A stretch of DNA of 64,000 bases from Photobacterium arenosum (lineage in GTDB: Bacteria; Pseudomonadota; Gammaproteobacteria; Enterobacterales; Vibrionaceae). Numbering within the stretch: the first letter of the stretch is position 1; each line of letters begins with the position of its first letter. Location: contig NZ_JACYTP010000019.1 of the NCBI RefSeq assembly GCF_014841115.1, forward strand, positions 1 through 64,000, given 5' to 3'. This document shows, piece after piece, positions 45,754 through 55,171 of the stretch. The notes beneath the pieces are model-generated. The model was not told the DNA's origin. It saw nothing but the letters and a program-made list of their open reading frames with translations, and searched no databases. Made by a program: the position numbers and the translations under genes.

Positions 45754-46120
45754 GATCAATTAGCCATTCAATTTGCTTGAAGCAAAGGGGGTATATTCTA
45801 CCTCGTTTCCAGGCAAGAAAGAATCACTCTTGGTGATCAAATGATCAGAGGCCGAGATCCTAAATATATATAAGATCTTTTTAAGAAGATCTCTTATTGG
45901 ATCTACTATTAGGATCGCCCGATCGTGTGGATAAGTCGTTTTTGATCCTAATGATCATGCTGTTAGGGAGGATCACTTCTTGTTAGGTGTGTGGGATCTT
46001 CGTAAGGACTTCCTGGGATCTAAATGGCACTTTATCCACAGGTGGTTATTGGCGATCAAGTTGTTCATTGGATAACAAAGGGTTGATCACCGTTTAGATC
46101 TATAGTTATACACAGAAGAA
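45754..46120. other. oriC: Chromosomal replication origin oriC
   Basis: A gene-free stretch between mnmG and mioC, the standard gammaproteobacterial oriC location. It holds perfect DnaA boxes TTATCCACA at 45926-45934 (minus strand) and 46032-46040 (plus), and variant boxes TTATCCAAT at 46067-46075 (minus) and TTATACACA at 46106-46114 (plus). Fifteen GATC sites fall between 45843 and 46100. At 45861-45912 the AT-rich unwinding region contains three GATCT-started 13-mer-like repeats (45874, 45888, 45900). These would be the targets of DnaA, SeqA/Dam and helicase loading. Confidence 0.93.
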
Positions 46121-46170
46121 AAATAAAAAACTGGCGTAATTGGGAGTAATTATCGCCAGTCAGAGAAGGC

Positions 46171-46611
46171 TTAAAGGAGCTTTTTCCAGCCGTCCAGCCA
46201 GATTTCGGCCGGGTCTTCCGGAACAGGATCCTGAGAAACGTCGATGTCGAGCCGTTCACCAAGACGCTGGGCGCCCAAATCGGCCAGCAGTTGATCCAGT
46301 TCTTTACCTGCCTGGCAGAAAGTGTCGTAACTGCTGTCGCCAATGGCCACCACACCATATTTCAGCCCGCCGAGATCGGGCTGCTGATCCTTCAGCTGGT
46401 TGACAAAGGGCTGAATATTGTCGGGGAACTCACCGGCACCATGGGTTGAGCAAATCAGCAGCCAGATATGCTCTGAATTAAGCTCATCCAGGGCGGCCTG
46501 GTTGAGAGTTTCGGTGTCGTGACCGGCGTCAGTAAGCAGTTCGGCTAAGTGATCGGCGACATATTCCGCGCCGCCGAGAGTGCTGCCTGTGATTAGGGTA
46601 ATGGTCGCCAT
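46171..46611 (-). CDS. mioC: Flavodoxin-like protein MioC
   Basis: A 146-residue FMN-binding flavodoxin-fold protein. The phosphate loop ITLITGSTLGGAEYVADHL, the STHGAGEFPDNI block and the IGDSSYDTFCQAGKELD segment that binds the flavin ring are seen. It has been linked to biotin synthase electron supply in E. coli. The ATG at 46611 follows GAGG; the longer frame to 46716 lacks a family counterpart. It is transcribed toward oriC, so its transcription may affect origin opening. Confidence 0.94.
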   Translation of the reverse strand: MATITLITGSTLGGAEYVADHLAELLTDAGHDTETLNQAALDELNSEHIWLLICSTHGAGEFPDNIQPFVNQLKDQQPDLGGLKYGVVAIGDSSYDTFCQAGKELDQLLADLGAQRLGERLDIDVSQDPVPEDPAEIWLDGWKKLL

Positions 46612-46957
46612 AGGGGCCTCTTTATATAGACAAATGTCAGAATGGCTGAATTGTACTCTGAGTTGGCGATAAGAAAACCCCTGGAAAAATGTGCCTGTTG
46701 TCCGCCTTTTGGGCACCAGGCAGAGGCGGGAAGGGGGTTGGCGATGGGTAATAACACCATTAATGCAACATTGTTATTAATTTCAGTCTATTAGAGCAGT
46801 TACCAACAGTTAATCCCAAGGATCCTCTGTGCTTGATCGTTCTTAAAGCGGCAGTTATCAACGGCTTTTGATCGCTGCCGATACCCAGGGATCGGGGGCT
46901 GGGTGAGCTGTTATGGTTGCCAAGCAGGATCACCCTGCTGATCATTACAGTAAGGTG
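46612..46957. other. Gene-free GATC-rich region between mioC and mnmE
   Basis: No open frame with coding character is seen. The stretch contains the mioC promoter region and at least six GATC sites between 46820 and 46945, continuing the Dam-site enrichment of oriC. A degenerate DnaA box TTATCAACG lies near 46856. There is also a short inverted repeat AGCAGG/CCTGCT near 46924. No confident promoter could be picked. Confidence 0.4.
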
Positions 46958-46986
46958 AAAAAAAGCCCTGCCAGTCTGGCAGGGCT
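46958..46986 (-). terminator. Rho-independent terminator of mnmE
   Basis: Minus strand stem AGCCCTGCCA / TGGCAGGGCT with a three-base loop, followed by a run of seven T (plus-strand A run at 46958-46964). Confidence 0.9.
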
Positions 46987-47006
46987 GTGTGGTTGGCGCG
47001 TCGGTT

Positions 47007-48377
47007 TTATTTGCCGATACAAAAGGAGGTAAAAATGCGGCCCAATAGATCATCGGAGGTAAATTCCCCGGTGATTTCGCTCAGGTGCTGCTGAGCCAGA
47101 CGCAGTTCTTCGGCCAGGATTTCACCGGCCATGTAGCCTTCCAGCTGCGATTTTCCTGTGTCCAGGTGCATGGCGGCTCGTTCCAGTGCATCCAGATGGC
47201 GACGGCGGGCCATGAAGCCGCCCTCCGTGGTCCCGGCAAAGCCCATGCAGGCTTTGAGGTGTTCGCGCAGGGCTTCCACGCCGTCTCCGGTCCGGGCTGA
47301 CAGGCGGATCAGGGTGGGCTGGCTGACATGGCAGATCCCGGTTGGTTCACCGGTCAGCTCCGCTTTGTTGCGGATCACGGTCAGGCCCATGGAGTCCGGC
47401 AGGCGTTCGATAAAATCGGGCCAGATCTCTGCCGGGTCGGTCGCGTCTGTGGTGGTGGCATCGACCATAAACAGCACGCGGTCAGCTTGACGGATTTCCT
47501 CCCAGGCCCGTTCAATCCCGATACGTTCGACTTCGTCGCTGGCGTCGCGCAGGCCGGCGGTATCTATGATGTGCAGTGGCATACCGTCGATGTGGATGTG
47601 CTCGCGCAGCACGTCACGGGTGGTGCCGGCAATGTCGGTGACTATGGCGCTGTCTTTGCCGGACAGGGCATTGAGCAGGCTGGATTTACCGGCATTCGGC
47701 CGCCCTGCAATCACCACTTTCATCCCCTCGCGCATGATGGCGCCCTGATTGGCTTCGCGGCGCACCGCATTGAGCTCTGCCATCACAGTATCCAGATCGG
47801 CGCTGACTTTGCCGTCACTGAGAAAATCAATTTCTTCTTCCGGGAAATCAATTGCAGCTTCAACGTAAATGCGCAGATGGATCAGGGCTTCCACCAGCGC
47901 ATTGACGCGCTGGGAAAAAGCGCCCTGCAGCGACTGGAAGGCACTCTTGGCGGCTTCTTCACTGCTGGCATCAATCAGATCGGCAATGGCCTCGGCCTGC
48001 GCCAGATCCAGCTTGTCGTTCATGAAGGCCCGTTCGGAAAATTCGCCCGGGCGGGCAGGGCGTACCCCTTCAATCTGCAGTATGCGTTTGATAAGCATAT
48101 CCATCAGCACCGGGCCACCGTGCCCCTGCAATTCCAGCACATCTTCACCGGTGAATGAATTCGGGTTCGGGAAATACAGGGCGATGCCCTGATCGAGTGC
48201 TGTGCCGTCTGCTGCCCGAAAGGGCAGATATTCAGCGTAACGTGGCTTGAGGCTGCGTCCGGTTATGGCTTCGGCCACCTGGCCGGCCAGCGGACCGGAT
48301 ACACGAATAATGCCGACTCCGCCACGGCCCGGAGGGGTGGCCTGAGCGACGATAGTGTCGGTTGTCTGAGTCATCAT
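47007..48377 (-). CDS. mnmE: tRNA modification GTPase MnmE
   Basis: A 456-residue GTPase (formerly TrmE/ThdF) that works with MnmG on wobble uridines. It has the N-terminal formyl-THF-binding domain, a helical domain split around the Ras-like G domain (P-loop [13 protein letters not shown]3 DTAGLRD, G4 NKAE), and the C-terminal Cys motif FCIGK. It begins at 48377 (a second ATG one codon in) and is followed by its own terminator. Confidence 0.97.
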   Translation of the reverse strand: MMTQTTDTIVAQATPPGRGGVGIIRVSGPLAGQVAEAITGRSLKPRYAEYLPFRAADGTALDQGIALYFPNPNSFTGEDVLELQGHGGPVLMDMLIKRILQIEGVRPARPGEFSERAFMNDKLDLAQAEAIADLIDASSEEAAKSAFQSLQGAFSQRVNALVEALIHLRIYVEAAIDFPEEEIDFLSDGKVSADLDTVMAELNAVRREANQGAIMREGMKVVIAGRPNAGKSSLLNALSGKDSAIVTDIAGTTRDVLREHIHIDGMPLHIIDTAGLRDASDEVERIGIERAWEEIRQADRVLFMVDATTTDATDPAEIWPDFIERLPDSMGLTVIRNKAELTGEPTGICHVSQPTLIRLSARTGDGVEALREHLKACMGFAGTTEGGFMARRRHLDALERAAMHLDTGKSQLEGYMAGEILAEELRLAQQHLSEITGEFTSDDLLGRIFTSFCIGK

Positions 48378-48453
48378 GATAGCTTTCGTCTTTGAGCGTG
48401 GGCGCTATTGTAATCAGTGTTGATCAGGATAGCCAACTCTGCGAGCGGGCAAC

Positions 48454-48479
48454 AAAAAGGCGGCCATACAGGCCGCCTT
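48454..48479 (-). terminator. Rho-independent terminator of the rpmH-rnpA-yidD-yidC unit
   Basis: Minus strand stem AAGGCGGCC / GGCCGCCTT with a five-base loop, followed by TTTTTG. Located just after the yidC stop. Confidence 0.88.
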
Positions 48480-48504
48480 GTCATCTTTATAGTCAGAAGC
48501 AGGC

Positions 48505-50124
48505 TTACGCTTTTTTGCTGTGCAGGCCTTTCTTCTCCAGTTGTTTGAAGATGATGTACTGCTGAATCAGGGTGACGATATTCGACACCAGCCAGTAGAG
48601 TACCAGACCTGCCGGGAAGAACAGGAAGAAACCGGTGAACAGCACAGGCATGAAGGTCATGATCTTCTGCTGCATAGGATCGGTCACTGTGGTCGGGCTC
48701 ATCTTCTGGATCAGGAACATAGTGACACCCATCAGGATAGGCAGCACGTAGTACGGGTCCTGAGCTGACAGGTCATGAATCCAGCCGAAGAAAGGAGCGT
48801 GACGCAGTTCCACTGACTCCATCAGTGCCCAGTACAGGGCGATGAAGATTGGCATCTGCAGGATTAACGGCAGACAGCCACCCAGCGGGTTCACTTTCTC
48901 TTTCTTGTACATCTCCATCATTTCCTGGCTCATGCGCTGGCGGTCGTCGCCGAAGCGCTCACGCATCGCCTGCAGTTTTGGCTGCAGCATGCGCATTTTG
49001 GCCATGGAGGTGTATTGGGCTTTGGTCAGCGGGAACATCACACCACGGACGATAAACGTCAGGATGATGATGGCGATACCCCAGTTAGCCACGAAATCAT
49101 GGATAATCGACAGCAGTTTGTGCAGCGGGCTGGCAATGAACCATAGCCAGCCGTAATCGGCGGTCAGATTCAGATTCGGTGCCGTTGCTTCCAGTTTGTC
49201 CTGCAGTTTAGGACCAGACCACAAGGTCGCCGTCAGCGTCTGCTCGGCACCCGGTGCCACAGTGGCACTTGGCAGGCGGACACCAATGTAACCCTGGCCC
49301 TGGCTGGTGCGGGAGAACAGGTTACTGGTGTCATCGGTACGCGGGATCCACGCCGAGACAAAGTAATGCTGCATCATGGCTGCCCAACCCTGTTCCATGC
49401 TCAGGTTCAGGTTCTTATCGGCCATGTCATCAAAGCTGTACTTTTTGTATTTCTCGTCGTCAGCCGAGTAAGCACCACCGCGGTAAGTCGGCATGGTCAG
49501 GCTGCCGCCGTCATCGAGCAGGGTTTGCTTCAGCTGGGCGTACATCTGCACTGTGGCAGGTGCGTCAGACTGGTTGTTGATGGTGTAGGACACGTCCACC
49601 GCGTAACTGTCACGGGTCAGGGTGAAGGTCTTGGTGTACTCGATACCGTCTTTGCTGTAGGTCAGTGGCACTTTAAGTTCGTCCTGACCATCGGCCAGTA
49701 CAAAGTCAGTGCCTGCTGCTGTTAGTTGGGCACGGCCGGCGGTAGAGTCGATACCATTGGCGCCGATCAGACCTGACTGGGCAATGTACTGGTGCGCCGG
49801 TTCGTTTTTCAGCAGCACGAAGGGATCGCTGGAGTCCAGTTCGTTGTCGTAGGCCAGCAGTCTGGCTTCAACTATGTCACCACCCAGAGTATCAACAGTC
49901 AGATCCAGCACATCGGTGCGGATGTGGATCAGCTTGTCGGAACTGCTAGGCCCTGGGATTGTCTGACTCTCGCCACTGTGTGACGGGACATCGCCCTGGG
50001 TCGTCGCGCTTTGCGCAGCTGTCTGGTTCTGAGGTTGCGTGCTGGTGTCGGTATTCCACTGTTGAAACAGAAGAAAAGACACGAACAGCAGGGCAATTAA
50101 CAGAATATTGCGTTGGGAATCCAT
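48505..50124 (-). CDS. yidC: Membrane protein insertase YidC
   Basis: A 539-residue inner-membrane protein that inserts membrane proteins alone or with SecYEG. It has an N-terminal span ([18 protein letters not shown]), a large periplasmic beta-sandwich domain (about residues 60-330), then the conserved core of five spans with [21 protein letters not shown] and the closing [25 protein letters not shown]. The tail is basic (KKGLHSKKA). It lies two bases after yidD in the conserved rpmH-rnpA-yidD-yidC order. Confidence 0.97.
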   Translation of the reverse strand: MDSQRNILLIALLFVSFLLFQQWNTDTSTQPQNQTAAQSATTQGDVPSHSGESQTIPGPSSSDKLIHIRTDVLDLTVDTLGGDIVEARLLAYDNELDSSDPFVLLKNEPAHQYIAQSGLIGANGIDSTAGRAQLTAAGTDFVLADGQDELKVPLTYSKDGIEYTKTFTLTRDSYAVDVSYTINNQSDAPATVQMYAQLKQTLLDDGGSLTMPTYRGGAYSADDEKYKKYSFDDMADKNLNLSMEQGWAAMMQHYFVSAWIPRTDDTSNLFSRTSQGQGYIGVRLPSATVAPGAEQTLTATLWSGPKLQDKLEATAPNLNLTADYGWLWFIASPLHKLLSIIHDFVANWGIAIIILTFIVRGVMFPLTKAQYTSMAKMRMLQPKLQAMRERFGDDRQRMSQEMMEMYKKEKVNPLGGCLPLILQMPIFIALYWALMESVELRHAPFFGWIHDLSAQDPYYVLPILMGVTMFLIQKMSPTTVTDPMQQKIMTFMPVLFTGFFLFFPAGLVLYWLVSNIVTLIQQYIIFKQLEKKGLHSKKA

Positions 50125-50126
50125 CG

Positions 50127-50384
50127 TTAATGTTCTCTGTCGTTATCCTGGGTTGGCGGAACGGGGTCGTAGCCACCGTTGTTCAAAGGGTGACATCTTA
50201 ATAGACGTTTCGCCGTGAACCAACAACCTTTTATTGCCCCATGAGTTTTTAGTGCTTCAATCGCATACTGGGAGCAGGTCGGGGTGAAACGACAACGTGG
50301 CCCGATCAGCGGGCTGATTGCCAGTTGGTAAAAGCGGACTAGTCCTACGACTAGCCACGCGAGGGGCGAGACAGGCGATGCCAT
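50127..50384 (-). CDS. yidD: Membrane protein insertion efficiency factor YidD
   Basis: An 85-residue protein with the family hallmark block [31 protein letters not shown], three conserved cysteines and a basic face; it binds the inner leaflet and assists YidC-dependent insertion. Its start lies inside rnpA (34-base overlap), so its translation likely depends on that of rnpA. Confidence 0.95.
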   Translation of the reverse strand: MASPVSPLAWLVVGLVRFYQLAISPLIGPRCRFTPTCSQYAIEALKTHGAIKGCWFTAKRLLRCHPLNNGGYDPVPPTQDNDREH

Positions 50385-50707
50385 AGCTTATCAAGCAACT
50401 TACACAGATCGGCGTTGCTCATTTCACTGGCACTTTTTTTAGCAATCACCACAAAGTCTTTAGCAGGCAGATCATGTTGCTTGAGACGGAAACGTTCCCG
50501 TGCCAGGCGTTTAAACCGATTGCGGCCTACCGCGGTTTTGATTTGTTTTTTAGGGACTGCCAGACCGAGCCGTGGATGGTTCAGGTCGTTGTTGCGGGCC
50601 AGAATGGTGAAGTGAGGAGAGCCAGCACTGTGAGCTTGCTGGAAGACATGTTTATAATCTTCGGGAGTTAACAGACGTAACTCCCGAGAAAAAGCGTACT
50701 TAGTCAA
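50351..50707 (-). CDS. rnpA: Ribonuclease P protein component
   Basis: A 118-residue basic protein that supports the RNase P ribozyme in tRNA 5' maturation. The RNR motif is seen as [15 protein letters not shown], and the N-terminal [17 protein letters not shown] is typical. It follows rpmH after 14 bases. The RNA subunit gene is not in this window. Confidence 0.96.
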   Translation of the reverse strand: MTKYAFSRELRLLTPEDYKHVFQQAHSAGSPHFTILARNNDLNHPRLGLAVPKKQIKTAVGRNRFKRLARERFRLKQHDLPAKDFVVIAKKSASEMSNADLCKLLDKLWHRLSRPSRG

Positions 50708-50721
50708 AATAATCGCAATGA

Positions 50722-50856
50722 TTACTTAGACAGACGCTTGCGGCCTTTGGCGCGACGTGCATTGATTACAGCGCGACCGTTCTTAGTTGCCATGCGAGCA
50801 CGGAAGCCGTGGCTACGCTTGCGCTTTAGAACTGAAGGTTGAAAAGTGCGTTTCAT
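50722..50856 (-). CDS. rpmH: 50S ribosomal protein L34
   Basis: A 44-residue, strongly basic ribosomal protein: it begins [19 protein letters not shown] and ends [10 protein letters not shown], near-identical to L34 of other gammaproteobacteria. It heads the rpmH-rnpA-yidD-yidC unit and has a good sigma-70 promoter at 50965-50993. Confidence 0.97.
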   Translation of the reverse strand: MKRTFQPSVLKRKRSHGFRARMATKNGRAVINARRAKGRKRLSK

Positions 50857-50964
50857 GGTTTTACCTTAAAATTACTGATCAGTTTTAAGTTTTTGTGTTA
50901 ACCGGTTGCCCGAAGGACCCCTGGAAGGGCTTCAAAAAACCCATTACGTCCACAAAGAGGCGGA

Positions 50965-50993
50965 ATTGTAATCACTGACCCGCTCGGAGTCAA
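50965..50993 (-). promoter_or_regulatory. rpmH promoter
   Basis: Minus strand -35 TTGACT (50988-50993), 17-bp spacer, -10 TACAAT (50965-50970). It lies about 110 bp ahead of the rpmH start and is the only strong promoter-like sequence upstream of this translation-related unit. Confidence 0.75.
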
Positions 50994-51091
50994 TCTTTAC
51001 CCCCTGCCTGTGGGTCGGTTTTTATCCTGTTTTTGTCAGGATGCACCCGGGCGCTGAATTATACGTTTTGTTTGGCGGAGTGCAAGGATCC

Positions 51092-51829
51092 TTACTGGAT
51101 CCCGACCTGGCGCAGGAACTTTTTCAGACGCGGATCCTGCGGATGGCTGAAGATCGCCTGCGGAGATCCCTGTTCGACAAACTCGCCGTCGGCCATAAAG
51201 ATCACCCGGTCTGCCACTTCTCGGGCAAACTGCATCTCATGGGTCACCACCAGCATGGTCTGGTTACGTGTTGCCAGCATTTTCATCAGGTTAAGCACTT
51301 CGCCGACCCATTCCGGGTCCAGCGCGGAGGTCGGTTCATCAAACAACAGCAGCTCGGCTTCCAGCGCCATGGCCCGGCCGATCCCGACCCGTTGTTGCTG
51401 GCCGCCGGACAGCGCTGCCGGGTAGCTGTCACCTTTTTCACCCAGCCCTATGTCATCGAGAATTTGCTGGGCTTTATCGTTGGCGGCCTGCTTATCCCAG
51501 CCTTTGACTGTGATCAGACCTTCGGCGATGTTCTGACGTGCCGTCATATGGGCAAACAGGGCATAGTTCTGGAACACGAAGCCGGTTTTGCGCCGAATGG
51601 CCAGTATGTCTTTTTTGGTTGCTACCGGGGCTTCAACATGGATGCCGTCTATGGTCATATGGCCAGTGTTGGCGTGTTCGAGAAAATTGATACAGCGCAG
51701 CAGGGTGGATTTCCCTGTACCGGACGGGCCGATGATCACCACGATTTCGCCCTGACTGATCGACAGGTCAATCCCTGAGAAAATGGTGTTGTCACCGAAG
51801 CGTTTACTGAGGTTATGCAGCTCAATCAT
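51092..51829 (-). CDS. Polar amino acid ABC transporter, ATP-binding protein
   Basis: A 245-residue ABC ATPase. Walker A is GPSGTGKS (residues 34-41), the Q-loop VFQNYALF, the signature LSGGQQQRVGIGRA, Walker B LLLFDEPTSALDPE and the switch histidine in VVTHEM. The sequence type is that of glutamine/cystine/histidine importers (GlnQ/TcyN group). It overlaps the permease gene by four bases. The substrate is probably cystine or another polar amino acid, by family only. Confidence 0.92.
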   Translation of the reverse strand: MIELHNLSKRFGDNTIFSGIDLSISQGEIVVIIGPSGTGKSTLLRCINFLEHANTGHMTIDGIHVEAPVATKKDILAIRRKTGFVFQNYALFAHMTARQNIAEGLITVKGWDKQAANDKAQQILDDIGLGEKGDSYPAALSGGQQQRVGIGRAMALEAELLLFDEPTSALDPEWVGEVLNLMKMLATRNQTMLVVTHEMQFAREVADRVIFMADGEFVEQGSPQAIFSHPQDPRLKKFLRQVGIQ

Positions 51830-52497
51830 CGTACGTATGCCCTGTTAAGTTTTACTTCTGCCCAGTTTTGTATCCGGGTCAGCACCACCACTATCCCCCA
51901 GTAAATCAGGGCGACGGCCAGGAAAGCTTCGAAGAATTTGAAACTGGAGGAGGCTTCCATCTGTGCCTTGGCCATGATCTCAGCGACCCCTAAGGTAAAT
52001 GCCAGCGAGGTGGATTTGATCATGTCAATGAAGTAGTTCATCAGTGACGGCAGGGCGACCCGGGTCGCCTGTGGCAGTATGATGCGGCGCATGGCCTGCA
52101 TTTCAGTCATACCGATAGACAGGCTGGCTTCGCGCTGGCTGTGGTCGACACCTATGATGGCGGCGCGGATGCTTTCCGCCATGTAGGCGGCAAAGTGCAG
52201 GCTGAGTCCTATCACGGCAGCACTGAACGCATCCAGGCCGACCAGCGGAGGAAAGATTTGCGGCAAGCCGTAGTAGAGCAAAAACAGTTGTACCAGCAAA
52301 GGTGTGCCGCGAAAGAAGCTGATGTAAACCTGACTGAGCTGATCCAGTACGGGTAACCGGTAGACCCGAACCAAGGCCAGAGTAACGGAGATCACCAGCG
52401 CAAAAACCAGTCCCCATACCGCCATGCCCATGGTTGTGCCCAGATATTTGAGCAAAATAGGCATGAGTGACAGCATGTATTCAAAATCGAAGCCCAT
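51826..52497 (-). CDS. Polar amino acid ABC transporter, permease
   Basis: A 223-residue inner-membrane permease of the His/Glu/Gln/Arg/opine (HisM-like) family with about five spans. The EAA loop that contacts the ATPase is EASLSIGMTEMQAMRRIILPQATRVALP. The ATG at 52497 (MGFDFEYML) is preferred to a TTG fourteen codons upstream. Being the only permease gene, it would act as a homodimer. It follows the binding-protein gene across a hairpin. Confidence 0.92.
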   Translation of the reverse strand: MGFDFEYMLSLMPILLKYLGTTMGMAVWGLVFALVISVTLALVRVYRLPVLDQLSQVYISFFRGTPLLVQLFLLYYGLPQIFPPLVGLDAFSAAVIGLSLHFAAYMAESIRAAIIGVDHSQREASLSIGMTEMQAMRRIILPQATRVALPSLMNYFIDMIKSTSLAFTLGVAEIMAKAQMEASSSFKFFEAFLAVALIYWGIVVVLTRIQNWAEVKLNRAYVR

Positions 52498-52537
52498 ATG
52501 GATGCGTGTTCCGTGGAGTATTGATAACGAAAGTGAC

Positions 52538-52562
52538 AAGACCCACCCTAAAGGTGAGTCTT
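52538..52562 (-). other. Intercistronic hairpin between binding protein and permease genes
   Basis: Minus strand arms AAGACTCACC and GGTGGGTCTT (one mismatch) around a five-base loop, with no T tract. Such hairpins after a binding-protein gene often stabilise the upstream message and lower expression of the permease; that role is inferred. Confidence 0.5.
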
Positions 52563-52620
52563 GATATTACGTATTAGTATAAGGATGGTGACCTGAAATG
52601 GCAGGATTAATTACTGTCAA

Positions 52621-53376
52621 TTAGCGGGTAATGTCAGTACCGAACCATTTTTGTGAGATTTCGGTCAGTGTACCGTCTTCACGCATGGCATTCAGCGCTT
52701 GGTTGACCTGGTCACGCAGTTGCTGGCCTTTTTCGTTGTTCTGGAAAGGCCATGCATTTTCGATGCGCTCAAAAGTCGCTCCCGCCAGCTGCAGCGGCAA
52801 GCCTGCTTTATTGATCAGTTCAACAGAAGACAAACGGTCCATCACGAAGGCGTCAGTACGGCCCAGCGCGACATCGTGTTCAATACCTGTGTCATAGGTT
52901 TTGATCGTAATCTCGTCGGCATTATCCAGGCCACGCAGCAGTTGCTCGTAGTTAGAGCCCAGATTCACGCCTACGGTTTTACCGTTCAGATCGTCTGTGC
53001 TCTTGATGTTTTCGTTACCTTTACGGACCACCAGTTGCGCGCCGTCAATCACATAAGGGTCGCTGAATACGTATTTGGCTTTACGCTCATCGGTAATAGT
53101 GATCTGGTTGGAAATGGTGTCAATACGGCCGGTTTCCAGCAAGCCAAACAGACCGGAGAAGTTCGCGGTGACATATTCCACTTTGTAATCGTTGCGTTTA
53201 CCGATTTCATTCCACAGATCGACTTCAAAGCCCTGCAGCTGATCTTGTTTCACGAAAGTGAACGGGAAGTAGCGGCCAGACATGCCGACTTTAACGTCAG
53301 TAGCAGCAATCGCTGCCTGGCTGACGCTCAGACCAAGTGTAAGCGCGGTTAATGAAGCTTTAACCCAGTTTTTCAT
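52621..53376 (-). CDS. Polar amino acid ABC transporter, periplasmic binding protein
   Basis: A 251-residue secreted solute-binding protein (family 3). Residues 1-24 form a signal peptide ending AAIAA. The ligand-binding signature GFEVDLWNEIGKRNDYKVEYV and the TISNQITITDERKAKYVFSDPY hinge block are typical of cystine/polar amino acid binders. AGGAG lies ahead of the ATG at 53376; a longer frame to 53445 is rejected because it would bury the signal peptide. First gene of the three-gene importer. Confidence 0.92.
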   Translation of the reverse strand: MKNWVKASLTALTLGLSVSQAAIAATDVKVGMSGRYFPFTFVKQDQLQGFEVDLWNEIGKRNDYKVEYVTANFSGLFGLLETGRIDTISNQITITDERKAKYVFSDPYVIDGAQLVVRKGNENIKSTDDLNGKTVGVNLGSNYEQLLRGLDNADEITIKTYDTGIEHDVALGRTDAFVMDRLSSVELINKAGLPLQLAGATFERIENAWPFQNNEKGQQLRDQVNQALNAMREDGTLTEISQKWFGTDITR

Positions 53377-53405
53377 CTGTCTGCTCCTGAGATGATGTTG
53401 TTTTT

Positions 53406-53429
53406 GTAGGGTGATTCCTATCATCCTAC
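53406..53429 (-). promoter_or_regulatory. Inverted repeat upstream of the amino-acid importer
   Basis: Arms GTAGGGTGAT (53406-53415) and ATCATCCTAC (53420-53429) pair in nine of ten positions around a four-base centre, 30 bp before the binding-protein start. It could be an operator or a leader hairpin. Confidence 0.4.
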
Positions 53430-53499
53430 TTGTCAGTAAGAACAATGCTTAAATAACCAAAAGTTATTTGTAATAACTATAGGGCTATTACCCGGCAAA

Positions 53500-53775
53500 G
53501 CGGAAAACTTTGTGCCGGTAAAAGCGGCTACCGCTTATATAAGACCTGAAATAATAGTGTTTTGACCGGCAAGCTGCTGTTTTTATCCTCAAGATCCTGT
53601 TGATTGTGCAAATAACTGTGGGTAAGGCTAGGCTAAACTGTGCTGATCTGGCCTTTGGTTGTGGGATCTGTGTGAATAACTTAGATCTTATTCACTGGAT
53701 CTGGGATCTCTTTGCTGGAGATCCTAAGCCAGCAGGTATAAAATTGCGTCCCTTTTCGTATTTTCGTTATTCAAT
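53500..53775 (+). promoter_or_regulatory. dnaA promoter region with DnaA boxes
   Basis: Boxes one base from the consensus TTATCCACA lie on the minus strand at 53617-53625 (TTACCCACA) and 53671-53679 (TTATTCACA), and a weaker one on the plus strand at 53688-53696 (TTATTCACT). Several GATC sites (53593-53722) lie among them. A -10-like TATAAA is at 53737-53742, with TTGCTG 19 bp upstream as a weak -35. The layout fits autoregulation of dnaA by DnaA. Confidence 0.65.
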
Positions 53776-53787
53776 GTGGAGTCGAAC

Positions 53788-55170
53788 TTGTCATCTTCGC
53801 TTTGGCTGCAGTGCCTTCAACGCCTTCAGGAAGAACTCCCTGCCACGGAATTCAGCATGTGGGTTCGTCCGCTACAGGCCGAGTTAAACGACAACACCTT
53901 GACCTTGTTCGCCCCGAACCGATTTGTGTTGGACTGGGTACGGGATAAGTACCTCAATAGTATCAACCGCCTGTTAAATGAATTCTGCGGTGCCGATACC
54001 CCAATGCTGCGTTTTGAAGTGGGCAGCAAACCTGTGACTGTGCCGCCGCCCCAGCCCGCTGCTGTGGTGAGCGGGAATAAGATCGATCCGCCGTCACCGA
54101 CCTGGGAACCCGCACCGTCGCCGGTGCAGCCGGAATCGCAAAAGGGTTACCGCTCCAATGTTAACCCGAAACATAACTTCAACAATTTTGTGGAAGGTAA
54201 ATCGAACCAGCTCGGGCTGGCCGCCTGTCGCCAGGTGGCGGATAACCCGGGAGCGGCGTACAACCCGCTGTTTCTTTATGGTGGTACCGGCCTGGGTAAA
54301 ACCCACTTGCTGCATGCTGTGGGTAACGCCATTGCAGATCGCAAACCGAACGCCAAAGTGGTCTACATGCATTCTGAACGTTTTGTTCAGGACATGGTAA
54401 AAGCCCTGCAGAACAATGCGATTGAAGAATTTAAACGTTACTACCGCAGCGTCGATGCCCTGCTGATCGATGATATCCAGTTCTTTGCCAATAAAGAGCG
54501 CTCGCAGGAAGAATTTTTCCACACCTTCAATGCCCTGCTGGAAGGGAACCAACAGATCATCCTGACCTCAGACCGCTACCCGCGTGAAATCAGCGGGGTG
54601 GAAGATCGCCTGAAATCCCGCTTTGGCTGGGGGCTGACAGTGGCCATTGAGCCGCCTGAACTGGAAACCCGGGTGGCTATCCTGATGAAAAAGGCTGAAG
54701 ACCACAATATTCGCCTGGCCGATGAAGTGGCTTTCTTTATTGCCAAGCGCCTGCGCTCGAACGTGCGTGAGCTGGAAGGGGCACTGAACCGGGTGATTGC
54801 CAACGCCAACTTTACCGGCCGGGCGATTACGATTGATTTTGTCCGCGAAGCGCTGCGTGACTTGCTGGCGCTGCAGGAAAAGCTGGTCACTATTGATAAC
54901 ATTCAAAAGACAGTGGCCGAGTACTATAAAATCAAGATGGCTGATATGCTCTCCAAGCGCCGTTCCCGTTCGGTGGCCCGCCCTCGTCAGATGGCGATGG
55001 CGCTGGCCAAAGAGCTGACCAACCACAGCCTGCCGGAAATCGGTGATGCGTTTGGCGGCCGCGACCATACCACTGTGCTTCACGCGTGTCGTAAAATCGA
55101 ACAGCTGCGTGAAGAAAGCCATGATATTAAAGAAGATTACTCTAACCTGATCAGGACATTGTCGTCGTAA
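53788..55170 (+). CDS. dnaA: Chromosomal replication initiator protein DnaA
   Basis: A 460-residue initiator that opens oriC. Domain I (about 1-85) interacts with DnaB, a proline-rich domain II linker follows ([12 protein letters not shown]...), then AAA+ domain III with Walker A GGTGLGKT at residues 165-172 and Walker B LLIDDIQF, and the domain IV helix-turn-helix with the DnaA signature ([21 protein letters not shown]). The start is TTG 53788, with GTGGAG (53776-53781) as ribosome site; the GTG at 53776 is part of that site. dnaN follows after one base. Confidence 0.96.
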   Translation: MSSSLWLQCLQRLQEELPATEFSMWVRPLQAELNDNTLTLFAPNRFVLDWVRDKYLNSINRLLNEFCGADTPMLRFEVGSKPVTVPPPQPAAVVSGNKIDPPSPTWEPAPSPVQPESQKGYRSNVNPKHNFNNFVEGKSNQLGLAACRQVADNPGAAYNPLFLYGGTGLGKTHLLHAVGNAIADRKPNAKVVYMHSERFVQDMVKALQNNAIEEFKRYYRSVDALLIDDIQFFANKERSQEEFFHTFNALLEGNQQIILTSDRYPREISGVEDRLKSRFGWGLTVAIEPPELETRVAILMKKAEDHNIRLADEVAFFIAKRLRSNVRELEGALNRVIANANFTGRAITIDFVREALRDLLALQEKLVTIDNIQKTVAEYYKIKMADMLSKRRSRSVARPRQMAMALAKELTNHSLPEIGDAFGGRDHTTVLHACRKIEQLREESHDIKEDYSNLIRTLSS

Positions 55171-55171
55171 T

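Noticed and set aside
51020..51045. Repeat ATCCTG / CAGGAT beside the end of the ABC ATPase gene
   Set aside because: A hairpin is possible, but on the minus strand it is followed by A, not T, so it is not a terminator for that gene.
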